Assembly (NCBI GenBank): GCA_035048815.1
Contig: JAUCBN010000016.1
Coordinates: 6,626,501-6,690,500 of the forward strand
Direction of reading: 5' to 3'
From: Abelmoschus esculentus
Taxonomy: Eukaryota > Streptophyta > Magnoliopsida > Malvales > Malvaceae
Length of the DNA stretch: 64,000 nt
The notes beneath the pieces were generated by a model. That model was given only the letters and a program-made list of their open reading frames with translations, was not told where the DNA came from and ran no database searches. The position numbers and the translations under genes were made by a program. Below, one piece after another: positions 33,961 through 46,160 of the stretch (its first letter is position 1; every line of letters begins with the position of its first letter).

Positions 33961-36848
33961 ATATATATACATTCTTTTGTATTTGTAGAATGCATGTTTT
34001 GTTATATATATAAAGCCTTTAGTTTATTGGAGTGTAAGATTAAAATAATTAAATTAGATTTAGGTTTAGATATATCAAGCCTTTAGTCAGAATTAGTTTG
34101 AAATGATTTAATTAATTTAAAATTTTTCGTGACTTAATTGGATGAATGTTAAATTAGTTAAATTAATTTAAATCTTTATTAATTAATTTTAAGATAAAAT
34201 ATGCATTTGACTTAGATAAAAAATATATATATATAATAATTAATTCGATTAGTTTTAAATAGAGTCATTGGCTTAATAAGATGTTAGTTTAAAAATAATC
34301 AAATTAATTATGGGATTCAAGATAATTCACAATATATTTTTTTCTTCTAAATTTTAGGATTTAATTAATTTATGATTAATATATAATTATTAATTAGATC
34401 ATTAATTTTAAGATTTAATAATTTGGAATTTTTTAGGTTAGAAATTTAATGGGCTTAAGTATATTTTCATGTCTTTTTATGTCATGTATTTTTTTGACAA
34501 ATGTTACTGAATTTTTATTAAATCCATAGAAAATTATAATTACAACGTAATCAAGAAGTAAAATAATTGGATTAAAAAATCTAAAAATACTTACAACCCA
34601 AAACCAAAGAAAAATAAAATTCCTATGGAAATATGCATACCAATAAAATTCAGCAGCTTCCTGAATCTGTCTCTGTCCAAACGAGATGCATAGTGAAGAA
34701 AGGAGTTGTAGGTTATTCAAACTGTCATGCAAAAAATACCGCTACCCAGGACTGATTTTATCGGCAAACAACCATCAAACGAGTTGGGATAAGTCTTTCA
34801 AAGTGACCACCAACAAAACAATAAATCAGAAAACTAGCATCGATTGAATCTTTGTGCGAACAACCGATTGCTAGGGTATGCTGCAACATGCCATAAAGAC
34901 AGACGAATCAAACCCAAAACAAAAATAAAAACATGTCACAAGGACAGAGAAAAACATGTCACAAAGACAGAAAAATAGAGATCCTTATTAAAATAAAACA
35001 ATAAAAAGAAATAGATCTGGTGGTCGACAACCAATACTAAAATTGATTGTCGACCAACGATCAAAGGGAACGATCAAAACGAAAAATGAAAAAAAAAAAA
35101 AAATTGGGAAAGGAGAACCGCGACTTAAAGGGTCTTAAAGGGTTTTTGAGAGAAATTTTATGTCATGTATTTTTAAGTTGTTATGTATTTGGCTTAAACT
35201 ATTTTAACTACACATATTATTAATTAATGGACTTAAATTTTAGAGAGGAGATATTCGTTAATTTTCTTATTTATGTCGTAACAATCCTAATTTAATATAT
35301 GTTGACTGAATATTTGAATTAATTATTATCATCCGAAGGTAAATCTTCATTCGAATTAATTATTTTTAAAAATATAAATTGAATCTAAACAAGTAGTGTG
35401 TAGTGATTTATGAACATATGGTTCAAAATTATCAATAATGAACTTATTTTGAGGGATTGCAGAAAAAGGCAATCGAGGATTAAATCGAAAAAGTACAAAA
35501 TTTGTTTCTTTTAGTTGAGCAAACACAAACTCAAAAATTTTATAATTCATTTAAGATGGTTCGAATGACTTAAATGACTTAAAATTAAAAAATAATTAAT
35601 TTTTAGAGTCATGTTTTACTCACACTAACTCGACTGATGGGTGTAAGGGTAAAAAGTAGGTGAATATTCGATTATAATCGATATAAAATAATAATTTAAT
35701 TTAATACTATGATTAAAAAATTAATTTAATACAATTAAATATTTTATTTTATTATTTTATAAATTTTAGCAACACATTTAAACATTAGTTTTTAATAACA
35801 ATTTAAAAATACAACAAAATATTGAATTCATTGTTTAGTATAGTGATAAAGATATTAATGTTATACTATTTTATATAAATTTGATTCATGACATATACAT
35901 TAAAAATATAATTATCTTTTAAAAAATATTTTTATTCGTTTAACTGTGTTTTCAGAACAATTTTTTTATAGATTATATACAGATATTATGCTTTTAGAAT
36001 AAAGTAAAAATCTTTCTACTTCGTAACAGTGTCTCCTCTTATATGTCTTAGAATAAATTTTAAAAATTAAATTTTAAACTCTAACCCTATTTTTTATATC
36101 CTAAATATTAAATCTTAAGCCCTAAAAAATACACTCTACCTCTAATTCTCTAAACCCTAACCCTAACCAAAACCTTAAACTTTAAACCCTAAACTTACTA
36201 ATTTAAGTGGAAGTACCAATAGAAATAAGTAGACAAATTATACCTTTAAAATATTGATTTTTTTCTTAGTAATATGTTCATTCTATATGGAAATTCAAAC
36301 CTTTATTAATGTGAATCGCAAAGAAAATAACATTGTTTTTCTCGTTAATTCATTAACTATTCGATTCTAAAATTGATTCAGTGTTTCTTTTCCACGCTTT
36401 GGCATTTGCTTTTTCACCTTTTCATGGTTAAAAGATATTTTTCTAGAAAAAATAAAATAAAAGACAATAAAGGGTGTGTCCGAAATTAGAACACGAAGTC
36501 GTCGTTGTATCCATGCAACTCTCTTAGAAGCACCTCACACTTTCTTACATGGGGGCCCTAGCGTCCACACAATTAATACGATTACCAATAAGACCAGAAA
36601 TATGTTTCAAACGCTTTTGTAGTAAAAGAAATTTAAAGAAAAAAGAGTGGATTTACAGAGCAAATCTTAGTTTAATATTTAATGACACATTTGAAAACCC
36701 AAATTAAAGCAACAATATTTGTAGACCTAAAAAATAAAATGGTGTAGAAATGGAAAAAGTATTGAAGATATATATGAAAAGGATGTATAGTAGAAGTTGC
36801 AAAAGATTTGCAGGAGCAAGTTGAGCAGATGGGAATATTGAATAATGG
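33961..36848. other. AT-rich intergenic DNA
   Basis: No gene recognised. 34918-34978 has two copies of an ACATGTCACAARGACAGA unit. 36060-36215 is the second copy of the telomere-like dispersed repeat seen at 23390. The rest is AT-rich without clear boundaries. Confidence 0.4.
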
Positions 36849-37993
36849 CTAATAGAATCTGGTGATGGAGGGACGGAGGTCGATCTCCTGGGTCCAAGCG
36901 GTCCGGTCTTGAACATGCAAGTGCCAGTAGGTCTGAGCCAACGCGTCCGGGTCCATCATCATCACCGCCCCGACGTCTCCTCCTACCCCGCCGCTTTGCT
37001 GTTGCTGTTGCTCCCCAGACAACCCTGTCTGCGACGTGGATGCCCCCCTGGGTGAACCAATGACCCCGTCGATGATAATATGGGCAACATGAACACCTAA
37101 AGGCTGGAATTCTCTTGCCAAGCATTGGGATAATGCTCTCAGGGCAAACTTTCCACAGCCTGTTTCATATTAAAAAAAAAAAGTATTTCTCGTTCATTTT
37201 AAAGTTGGGTTTTGGTAAATTTCTGATATCAGATGCGTTTCAATGGGTGAAAAGTTGAGAGTTTTACATAGTTCAGAGAAACCAGCAATGCCATTGAGTG
37301 AAGCTGAGCAGCCAGTAAAGAGAATGGTTCCTTTCCCCCTTTCCACCATCCCCGGAAGTACCTTCCATTCATCAGAACATCAAAAGTACAATTTCTTTAA
37401 AAAAGAAATGGTAATTAAAGAAAACCAATGAAACAAATTTTGAAATTAATCAACCTAACCTAACAACCTATGGATTGGGGTACCTTTTGAACGCAAAGGA
37501 AAGCGCCAATGGAGGACACAGTAAGAGATTTCTCAAAGCATTCGATTTTAATGTCATTGAAGTTGGTGGGGTGCCATGAAACCGACTGATATGCATTATA
37601 CACCAGAACTTCAACAAATCCAAGTGAAAGAACCCCTTCAAATGCTTCCCTAACACTTCTAGGATCCGAGCAGTCTATTCTGATTGCAAACACTTGGGAT
37701 TTCTCTTCCCTGGCTATCTCATCTGCAAATCTTGACAATCGCCCTGAAAGCATACAATCCAATAGTACTTCTAAATGATAGCACCAGAAGAAGTATGATG
37801 AATATAACGACCAAAGGAAAAGGTGAGACTTTTCAAGGGAAAAGAAAGAGCAAGTACCTAAGTCCCTAGCCAGGATGGCAACGGTGTATCCTTCATGAGC
37901 AAACTTGCGGGCAATAGATCGTCCAAGCTTAGGGCCGACGCCTACAATGGCGGCTATGCCTTTGGCAGAGGTAGAGCTTGCCATGCTACGCAT
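36849..37993 (-). CDS. Short-chain dehydrogenase/reductase (SDR) family protein, four exons
   Basis: Complete gene; exons on the minus strand 37993-37858, 37743-37484, 37361-37268 and 37159-36849, all GT-AG, giving 266 aa. The Rossmann fold starts with AAIVGVGPKLGRSIARKFAHEGYTV (glycine-rich nucleotide loop), followed by AILARDLG, the DCSDP acidic turn, EVLVYNAYQS and LFTGCSAS. The position of the usual YxxxK active site reads LCCGK, so the catalytic Tyr is absent, and the Asn-Ala-Gly strand is NAY. The C-terminus has a Q/G/M-rich insert followed by DPDALAQTYWHLHVQDRTAWTQEIDLRP, as in a plant SDR group of unclear substrate. The first intron has no stop in frame and could be retained. ATG 37993 is chosen; a second Met three codons later is also possible. 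Confidence 0.9.
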
Positions 37994-38156
37994 GTTTAGC
38001 GAATCTTAGGAACCAAAGAGATTATAAAGGGACTAGATAACCTGAACAATGGAGAGAGCTTAGTTCAAAGAAAAATGAGATAACAGATGGGGTAGTGGTA
38101 TGGAAGCCACTCCTTTCCGTTGTAAATTCTCCTACTTTCAGACTCTTGCCTTTCCC

Positions 38157-38168
38157 CTTTATATAACC
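38157..38168 (-). promoter_or_regulatory. Probable TATA box of the SDR gene
   Basis: Minus strand reads TTATATAAAGGG about 165 bases upstream of the ATG, with a CT/GA-rich run just beyond it (38181-38200). Confidence 0.55.
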
Positions 38169-38229
38169 CAACTATTTAATTTCTTCTCTCTCTCTCACTC
38201 AATCATCATATACGGACATGGATGAATCT

Positions 38230-41200
38230 TTGCATGAATTCTGGTGGTTCAATCCAGAATCATGATGACTATGTCTGAAAACTTTGCTTGCTTGGTAACA
38301 TGTCATTGTCCAAGCTTTCAAGCAAGTGTTGGAGTTAGACATCAATATTGGTTATTGGTCCATATGTCTGAAGAGTGTTGGAGTTAGCTGGTTAAAGTGC
38401 TTTCCCTTGAATTGTAAACCGGGCAGAGTAGTAGCAAATGTCCAACTACATAACGTAAAACTCATCTCCAGTCTCCACTGTGCTGTTTCCGGGTTAAACT
38501 TCATGCTTAATATTGGAACTGTTTACAAAATGTCCAAAACACAATAATTAGTGTTAACGACGTGTAGGACCCATTGTGCTTGTTGGTCCAGTTGGGGAGA
38601 TACCATATCCACATGTGTTTATAATGCCTCCGCAAATTGTTTGAGATTATTGATATGGGCCTACTGGGACATCACATGTGCACCATTCTCCTGATTCCTG
38701 ACCACTAACTTCTTGCCATTGCCCATTGGTCTATTGAAAAGGGAATATGGCATCACTTAGTTTTGCTTTTCTTCATCATTTGATCAGAATTTAGAATATT
38801 TGCTTTCAAAAAAAATGCTTGGACGGTCATATTGGGCATTTCCATGACTTCTGCACATGGAAAGTTCAGCAAACCACTTGATGCCTAGTTGATCTGTTCT
38901 CTTCCCTTGGCCCAAGAAGCATTGAATCGAATCTGATTTATGTTAGAAGTTACAGAAAATAAATAAGTCTGAATCATCTGCTACTTTTCTTTGCATCTTA
39001 AAACTACGACGCCTAGATTCGTTTCCATATCTTAAAGAATCATTGACTTGAAAGAAATTTATAAATTCTGGGTGGTTTCATTGTCTTGTACTGTGTGAAT
39101 ATAGCATAGTCACCGAGCTTCAAAGTGTTGGATGCTAAAAATTTTGAACATCAAACTTAGATGATTTTAATTTGAATTGATTCCTAAGTTTGATTATATG
39201 GTTTGTATAATAGAATAAGTAATAATAAGATAATAGCAGTAAATAATAATAACAATAATCTTTATTTAAAGCTTTATAACAATACTAAGAGTAACATAAC
39301 TGACAAATAATAATAAAATAAAACAATAATAAAAATAGATGCTAATAATATAAAAGTCTATATTTAATAAAATATGAAAATAGTTTAAAAACCCAAATAA
39401 AATTAGTGATTATATTTTAGAAAATAATTTTCAAAAGATTTGATGATGATGGTTTGAGCATGATTTTGAAAAACAGTGAGGTAACATATTTAAAATGGAT
39501 ATATTTGTTAAGTGATAATAAAATAAATATTATTAGATATAGTTAGCATACTAAAAGATTTAAAGTACACTATAATAAATCATATCATGGTATGTTGAGG
39601 GATTGTGATTACCATTATCCTCCAACCATGAGAATCATAATCATCGAGAGTTGGAATTGTATTTTTTTTCCTCTATCAGGAGAATATAAAGAGTGGTTTA
39701 AAGATACCAACACAAAAATTTGTGTACCCGATGTATTTTTACAAAATGTTATAGAATAGTTTTGATCACTCTAATACTAATATATAAACTAATATATCAT
39801 GATAGACTTGAAATGCTTTGTTAATCATTGTTTTTGACATGTTTCGTGATTTGTTTTGAACTTGTATAATAATATTTTGAGGGAATGTGTGTTGAGAAAA
39901 AATATGTATGTTTGGGTAGAAATCTTGCTCATATGTAATTTTTGATTATTTTTTTTAATGTTTGATTGTCTTTCCATGGGTGTTTTTATAGGGATTTGAT
40001 GCCTAATAGTCAATATGATTCTTATATAATATTTAGGTAAGATTAAATTGAAACAAAGTGTCATATGTTTGACAAGAGATTATTATAGGTTTTGTTATAT
40101 CGGTATAATACTTAAGGATTAATACACGGGGTCTGTATAAGGTTCAAAAGTATAAAAATTTGTAGAAAATACAAGCATGAGTAGTCATTGTATCGGTACA
40201 CCTTGAGAAAAATTAATACACGGGATTTTATTCCTGAACACACGTTATAGAATTGGTACACCCTTGTATAACGTAAATCATGTATTGATACGTGAGGTAT
40301 CACACTGGTACATATTCTAGCTATTGGAATCCTCTATTTTAAACACTAGATACAAGGGATCAGTACTCAAAAAAGTGTACTAATAAGATGCTAACATTAT
40401 TTATTCTAAGGACCAATACGGGGCAAACCATATCGATACATGTTTGTTATGAGTGTTATATCAGTACGGATTATCTCATCAACAAATCATTAATTTAGGT
40501 AATTATCTGCTATAAAATGTTATTTTTAAAAATTGTTCATTATTTTGATCTAGGTTCAATTGGCGATGTTTTTACGATTGATATTTATGAAATTTCACAC
40601 TAAAATATACAAAGATTTCATTTGATAATGTTAAAATATATTTCGAGTTTCAAATTTCAATAGTTTATGTTTTTTTCTCAAAATGTGTTAATTCAATAAT
40701 TTAGTTCCCAAATTGAATCTATGTGAGTTATTGATCATTTCTATTGGTATTTTAATAATCATAGGTTTTAACGAGAATTTAAATAAGATAAAAATAAAAA
40801 TAGACCAGTCATAAGTAAATTTAGTTTAGGTTTACTTCGACAAACATATGACGTCCTTCATATGATTTTTGGCTTAATCAGGTCCATAGAGTTACAATAT
40901 CTTCTTATTTGGATACCGTTGCTTAGCTACAACTTCACCCATTTCGTCATTATCAGCATCGACCTTGAATGTTAGGCCCAACTGTGACGGTATGGTTGCC
41001 ACTTAACACACCACATCCTTAAGCATCCGTTGCACCTATGCATTCACTTATTTTTGTTTTTCTCGTAAAACCTTGCAAAGAGCTTAGAAGATATCCTTGT
41101 CGTGTAGTAGTCTTTTGTAAAGCCTTAATGGATTTAGTATGATTTATTGTCATTCAAAATCTTTTAAAGAAAGCACCGAATATAATCAAATTGAATTTCT

Positions 41201-41783
41201 ATGATAAGAGAGTTATAATAGAAAATAAAGATAGGAAGAAGAGAATTAAAACGAGGATGAAATAAAATTTTGATAACTTTCTTTTTATCTTTTATTGATC
41301 TATTATCTATATAAAACTTTCAGTCGATTCTTTCAGTCGAACCAATGGCGTATTGATATTCCAAAAAAAGGTTCAGGAATCGAATGAAAAGTTGCTTCAT
41401 AAATATTTTTACTGGAAAATCCTTATTTTTCAGTGTACATCAAAGGGAACGTTGAAGTATTTGATCACTGCTCTCTTTTAATGTCTTTTTTGTGTGTAGC
41501 AACGCAAGGGGGAAACAAAAAGGCAAAAAATTGATGAAATCACTATTTAAGGATGAACGATTGATTCACCCAAATTTCCATTAGCTGACATATACATGCC
41601 GTCTATATTTATCAATAAAATTCAAAAATAAAGGAAAAAAGAACGGTACATGGTTCACTCATCACCTAAGTGTTGCCAGCATGGTGGTCATCTTCATGCT
41701 TTTCACGGCAGCCAAAAATTTCAATTTCGGTATGTGTCCGGTAACAGAAGGTATCCACAACCTTCTTTTGGTTAGCGACGGAG
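38230..41783. other. Intergenic DNA between SDR and sulfotransferase genes
   Basis: 38230-39110 is of average composition but shows no coding frame. 39130-39590 is AT-rich. 40090-40460 is a third GTATCGGTAC / GTATTGATACG motif cluster. About 40900-41110 carries a possible minus-strand coding relic (QLGLTFKVDADNDEMGEVVA after a stop). No intact gene. Confidence 0.4.
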
Positions 41784-43540
41784 TCATTCGTAGTAGTCGG
41801 CTTCGAGGAAACTCTCATACTGTGTCCCATTCAATGTCTTTAGCACATCATCCCAATTCTTAACAAAATCAGACAACAGACCTTTGTGTATTTTAACCTG
41901 TCGACTAGTCAATTCCATCTGTGGAAGACCTAGAAACTCTTGAACATCTTTTAGTTTCTGTGACAAGCATGGAAAAGAAAGACATAAAGCAGAGGGAGAA
42001 ATTAGAGAAAAATCCTGAACATATAAAGGACTAGAAAAAATAAGTTATGAGCAATTGCACCATGTAACACAGATTCTAGAACATTTGGTTAAAAGCTGTT
42101 GAAGTTGAGAAAAATCCTTACCGTATTGTTTGTGCTGAGATCTTCATAGTACAGAACCATGTGACGAGTGGTATTGAAGTATTTTATAGCCTTGACAGCA
42201 TCCATCTCTACTTCTTTCAGATCACTTATTACTGATGTAGTGTTGATTATCGGCTTGTATCTTGAAAGAGCAGCTGCCTGCATTAAGTGACTAGCAATAA
42301 GTTCAAGGTTCTCTAACAATGAAAAGGTCAAAGAGGGCGACCCTGTGGTGTGATGGGGACAAATACCTCTTCCTCTGAATGAACATGAGACTTGTGGGTT
42401 CCATTTAATAGCTTGGCAGCGCGATCGTATGAATTCGCAAGCAGAGAAACCATTCTTCGAAGCAAATTTCTTCGGAAGAGAAATATGGCAGAAACTCCCT
42501 GTTGATTGAAGTATTCTACAATCTGTTTATGGTTCTCAATCAATCCCTGCATGAAGACATCTATCAGTTAGACATAGAGCACAAAGCAACTCCCGGGATT
42601 CAAACAATTTACATTCCTCATAAAGGATAATGAACATCTTCAGTGTCTTCTGCATGGCTGCCTTTACGATTAATCCGTATTACATTTGTATACCTGATTC
42701 AGCATCCACTTGAAACCAACAGCAGCTGAGCACTCATTCTTGGAAGCACTATTGAACCAATCTAAATTGTAAACTCTGTCTAAAGTCTGAATAATAGTTG
42801 AAACGTTTTTCCTCCTATCCATTGGAAAGAATATCTCCCCATTCGAGCTTATATTGATATGACTATTCAGTAAAGTCTCAAACCATCCACTTCCAGACCT
42901 CTGCATCGACACTATGACAAAGAATCGTACTGGATTTTGTGAACATTCGCCCCTGGCAAAGTATGAATAGCAAAATCTAAGATAATTGAACTTAAAACAA
43001 TACCCTCAAAATTAAAGTATTCTTGTTTACCTGCTAAAAGTTTCAGGTTTAGGGTAGTGCAAGGTAGGAATTTGAGCTTCTACTAGCTCAAGAATGTTAC
43101 TACCAGGTGCTGGATTCTTTTTGACTTGGATGTTTTGAAATTTGACCTTGGTAGTAGTACTTAGCTGCTTTAAACAGACTGTACAGATGTAAAAACCACA
43201 CATTACAGCAAACAATAACACTACTGTCCTTGAGAACAATGGAGATTTTTTGGGAGACTTTACAATTAGAGTATCCTGCATAGAAAAACAGCACATATTT
43301 AACCCAAATTATCATAAATTTTACGGAGAATGCAAAAATGCTAAGAAACCAAGTACGAACTCACCAAAGAAAAACCAAACACCAGAAAGTGAAATGAAGT
43401 TTAGAGGGTACCTTGTGAAACAAACAGGCGTACTCGGCCATTGCTGCTTTGGCAAAAGCTGAAGCAGGCCAAGAGGAGATTAAAGTACATATAAATTCAT
43501 AAAGAGAAGAAGAAGAGGAGGGTTCATTGGAAATATCCAT
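41784..43540 (-). CDS. NodH-like sulfotransferase family membrane protein, six exons
   Basis: Complete gene; exons 43540-43412, 43275-43031, 42952-42694, 42546-42367, 42277-42122 and 41957-41784, all GT-AG with agreeing phases, 380 aa. The N-terminus (MDISNEPSSSSSLYEFI) is followed near residue 55 by a membrane segment TVVLLFAVMCGFYICTVCL, suggesting a type II Golgi protein with its catalytic domain in the lumen. PAPS-binding boxes: VIVSMQRSGSGWFETLLNSH (5'-phosphosulfate loop) and FLFRRNLLRRMVSLLANSYD (3'-phosphate site). The end, KLKDVQEFLGLP and then NWDDVLKTLNGTQYESFLEADYYE, is typical of the plant nodulation-protein-H-related group. The acceptor substrate is unknown. Confidence 0.92.
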
Positions 43541-43699
43541 CTTGTTTCCCCTTGAATTCTCAGCTACAAAAACAATTCAAAGAACGGCATAAAACCAATG
43601 AAAGGAAGAAGAAGACGCCAAAGAAGAGGCAAAGTCCTTGTGAAGTATGGAGTGGAGCGAAGTTAAGCCTTCCTTTCTTGTTTCCTCGTGGAAAATAAT

Positions 43700-46160
43700 G
43701 ACACGAAAGAGAAACATACGCCCTGTTCTTGTTTTGTCTTAGTATCTAAAATATATTTGAGATTTGATCGATGCAAATCACGAACCTCGAATTCATAGCG
43801 TACCGACTTATGGGTTGATGGAAGCGTGGAGTTAAGTTAAAAAAAACTTTATTCCGTTATATTTAATAATTCAAATTTAATTTTTTTATTTAAATTGATT
43901 TTAATAAATTCGAATTGAATTTTTAAATTTTTATAAAAATTTAATTATAATTATTTATCATGGCGATACGATTTAATTATAATTTAAATATTTTTAAATA
44001 TATAAAAGATATATATTCTTTCGTATATGGTATTATTTTTTATATTTTTGTATATTAATATATATATATATATATTAAAAATTTATTTGAAGTGGATACA
44101 TAAAATTTTAAAATCTCAGGTTAATATAAAACTTAAATATCATAAAAATTAAAAAAATAAAAATAAATATATAAACTTTAAAAAATTTAAAAACTTACCT
44201 ATTAAAAACATGTATCCGTGACTATTCCTTCTCGTATCCATACCCAAGAAGTCAAGCCCATCTCCGGTTATCATCATTCAGCCTCATAAAACAGCTTCTA
44301 AACCTGAAAAAGGAACCCCCCCCGTTACACAGACCAAGAAACCTGAAGACTCCACCACCAGTGCTCCATCTCAATCTCAAGCCCCTGCTGTTAACTGTTA
44401 AGCCACCTCCCAAAGAGCCTGTTTATTCCATTCTTTCCACTTGAGTTCAAACCCTCATAAACTCATGAAAAATATATTAAATAATAAATAAAAATAAATT
44501 AAAAATAAAATTAATTATTTAGTCTGGCACGTGTCATCATTTGATTGAATGATTAATTTTGTTTTTAATTTAAAATTAAAATTGAATTAAACTAATAAAT
44601 AAATTATAAGGATGAAATATATAATTTTATATATTTTACTTAACTGACCTTCACCTTCTCTACTAAATTCTAACGGTGGTGACCAAAATAGGTCGATTTA
44701 ATAAGTTAATTGACTTGATTAACGAGTTCGATAATTCAATAACTAAAATAGATATCTTTAATTAGTTGGGTGGTCACTAAAATAATTTATTTTTTTAATT
44801 AATTATTGACAACGAATATTTTTATAATATAGCCCGAAATGAAATTGTGATGCGTAGGAATTTGTGTTCATAATTAATTAGCTATGGGTGTGTTCACAAT
44901 TAAAATTCCATTAACTAATTATTAAAAAGGGTAAACTGCTGAAATAATCACTTAAATAAGTATATATTTTTTATCATTGATTTTAAAAAAATGTTATGAT
45001 AATTTATATTTTTGTATAAATTTATCATCACTCAAACTTTTCTTATCATTAAATGTTTAACGGGATATTGATATAACAAAAGCAAAAATTAAGATAAACT
45101 ATAAAAATTGTCACTTATGTTTAATATTTATACATTTTAGTCGTTGATTTCAAAAATTGAACGTTATAATCACTTACGTTTCAGTTGTATAAATTTTTAT
45201 TCACTCAAACGTTTTTTATCCTTAAACATTAACCATATCTTCATAAACCGCATGTAACTACTATATCGATTTGGAATCATCGAAAAAAACAATTAAAGTT
45301 TCGAACCCTTTTTCATGGGTCACATCTTTCGCCATAGCGCTTTGGTCACCTTCTCCGAGAAACATCAGTCCTAAACGGACCCTTTTATCATATTCATCTT
45401 TTTTGTTGGGTTGAATCTATCTTTCGCCACATGTATAATCATTGTATTTCAATCACCATTTGTGTTAATATAGTTGATTCAAAACTAAATCAAAACTTAT
45501 TATCTGTCTAAATTATGAATATGTCGCTTATGAGTTATTTTATCTAATATTTGTGACTTGTAACTAATACGATCCCGTTATCTCTTATTAGTTTTCAAGA
45601 TGTTTGATCTTACTCTTGAACACAATAATTTTGAGTTATTTGTGACATGTTTATTCATTAGAAAGAAAACGCTTTTTCAAATCCTTTGAATTTATATATA
45701 TTTTTGTTAGTTTTCTCTAATATTTTTTAGATGTTTGCTATTAATATAATATACTTTTTAAAGTATGATCGTTAAGTTTATTCTGTTTAAGAATACATAG
45801 AAATAATTTCAAACCCTGTTAAAATAAAATCTTGAAAAATATTAAATCAGATATCTAAAAATAAAGACAAGTCACTAATTTAGAAAGGGTACAAGATGTT
45901 TTATTAGGACAAATGGTATATAAGAAAAATGTCGGAAATCAAAATCTAGAAGAAACTCCTTATAATAATTTAATAGAAAGAAAGAAAGAAAGCTGTAATG
46001 AAAGAGTAGCAATAGCAAGCACAATAAATTTAATTTTTTTTTACTGAGACCCCTACTTTCCTCTTAACAGTCACACCCTCGTAACTGATATTAGAAGGGG
46101 TAAAATGAAAATTAAGAAAAACTAGTGGTGTGATTACACAATTATGAAATGAATGCTCTT
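43700..46160. other. AT-rich intergenic DNA
   Basis: Mostly low-complexity AT. It holds the coding relic at 44240-44460 and a diverged tandem duplication of about 170 bases (44945-45110 and 45110-45240, both with CACTTA-ATTTTTTATCATTGATTT-like starts and TCACTCAAAC later). No intact gene. Confidence 0.4.
44240..44460 (+). pseudogene. Proline-rich coding relic of unknown origin
   Basis: One frame reads SSPSPVIIIQPHKTASKPEK and on to PSQSQAPAVNC and a stop; a second frame continues with VKPPPKEPVYSILST. The codons look real (GC-richer than the surrounding DNA, Pro/Ser/Lys-rich), but there is no start, a C7 run, and a frame change. I do not recognise the parent gene. Confidence 0.4.

Noticed and set aside
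36727..37125. 132-codon minus-strand frame overlapping the SDR gene
   Set aside because: Out-of-frame reading of the last SDR exon; the exon in the other frame has the family's conserved residues and fits the splice phases.
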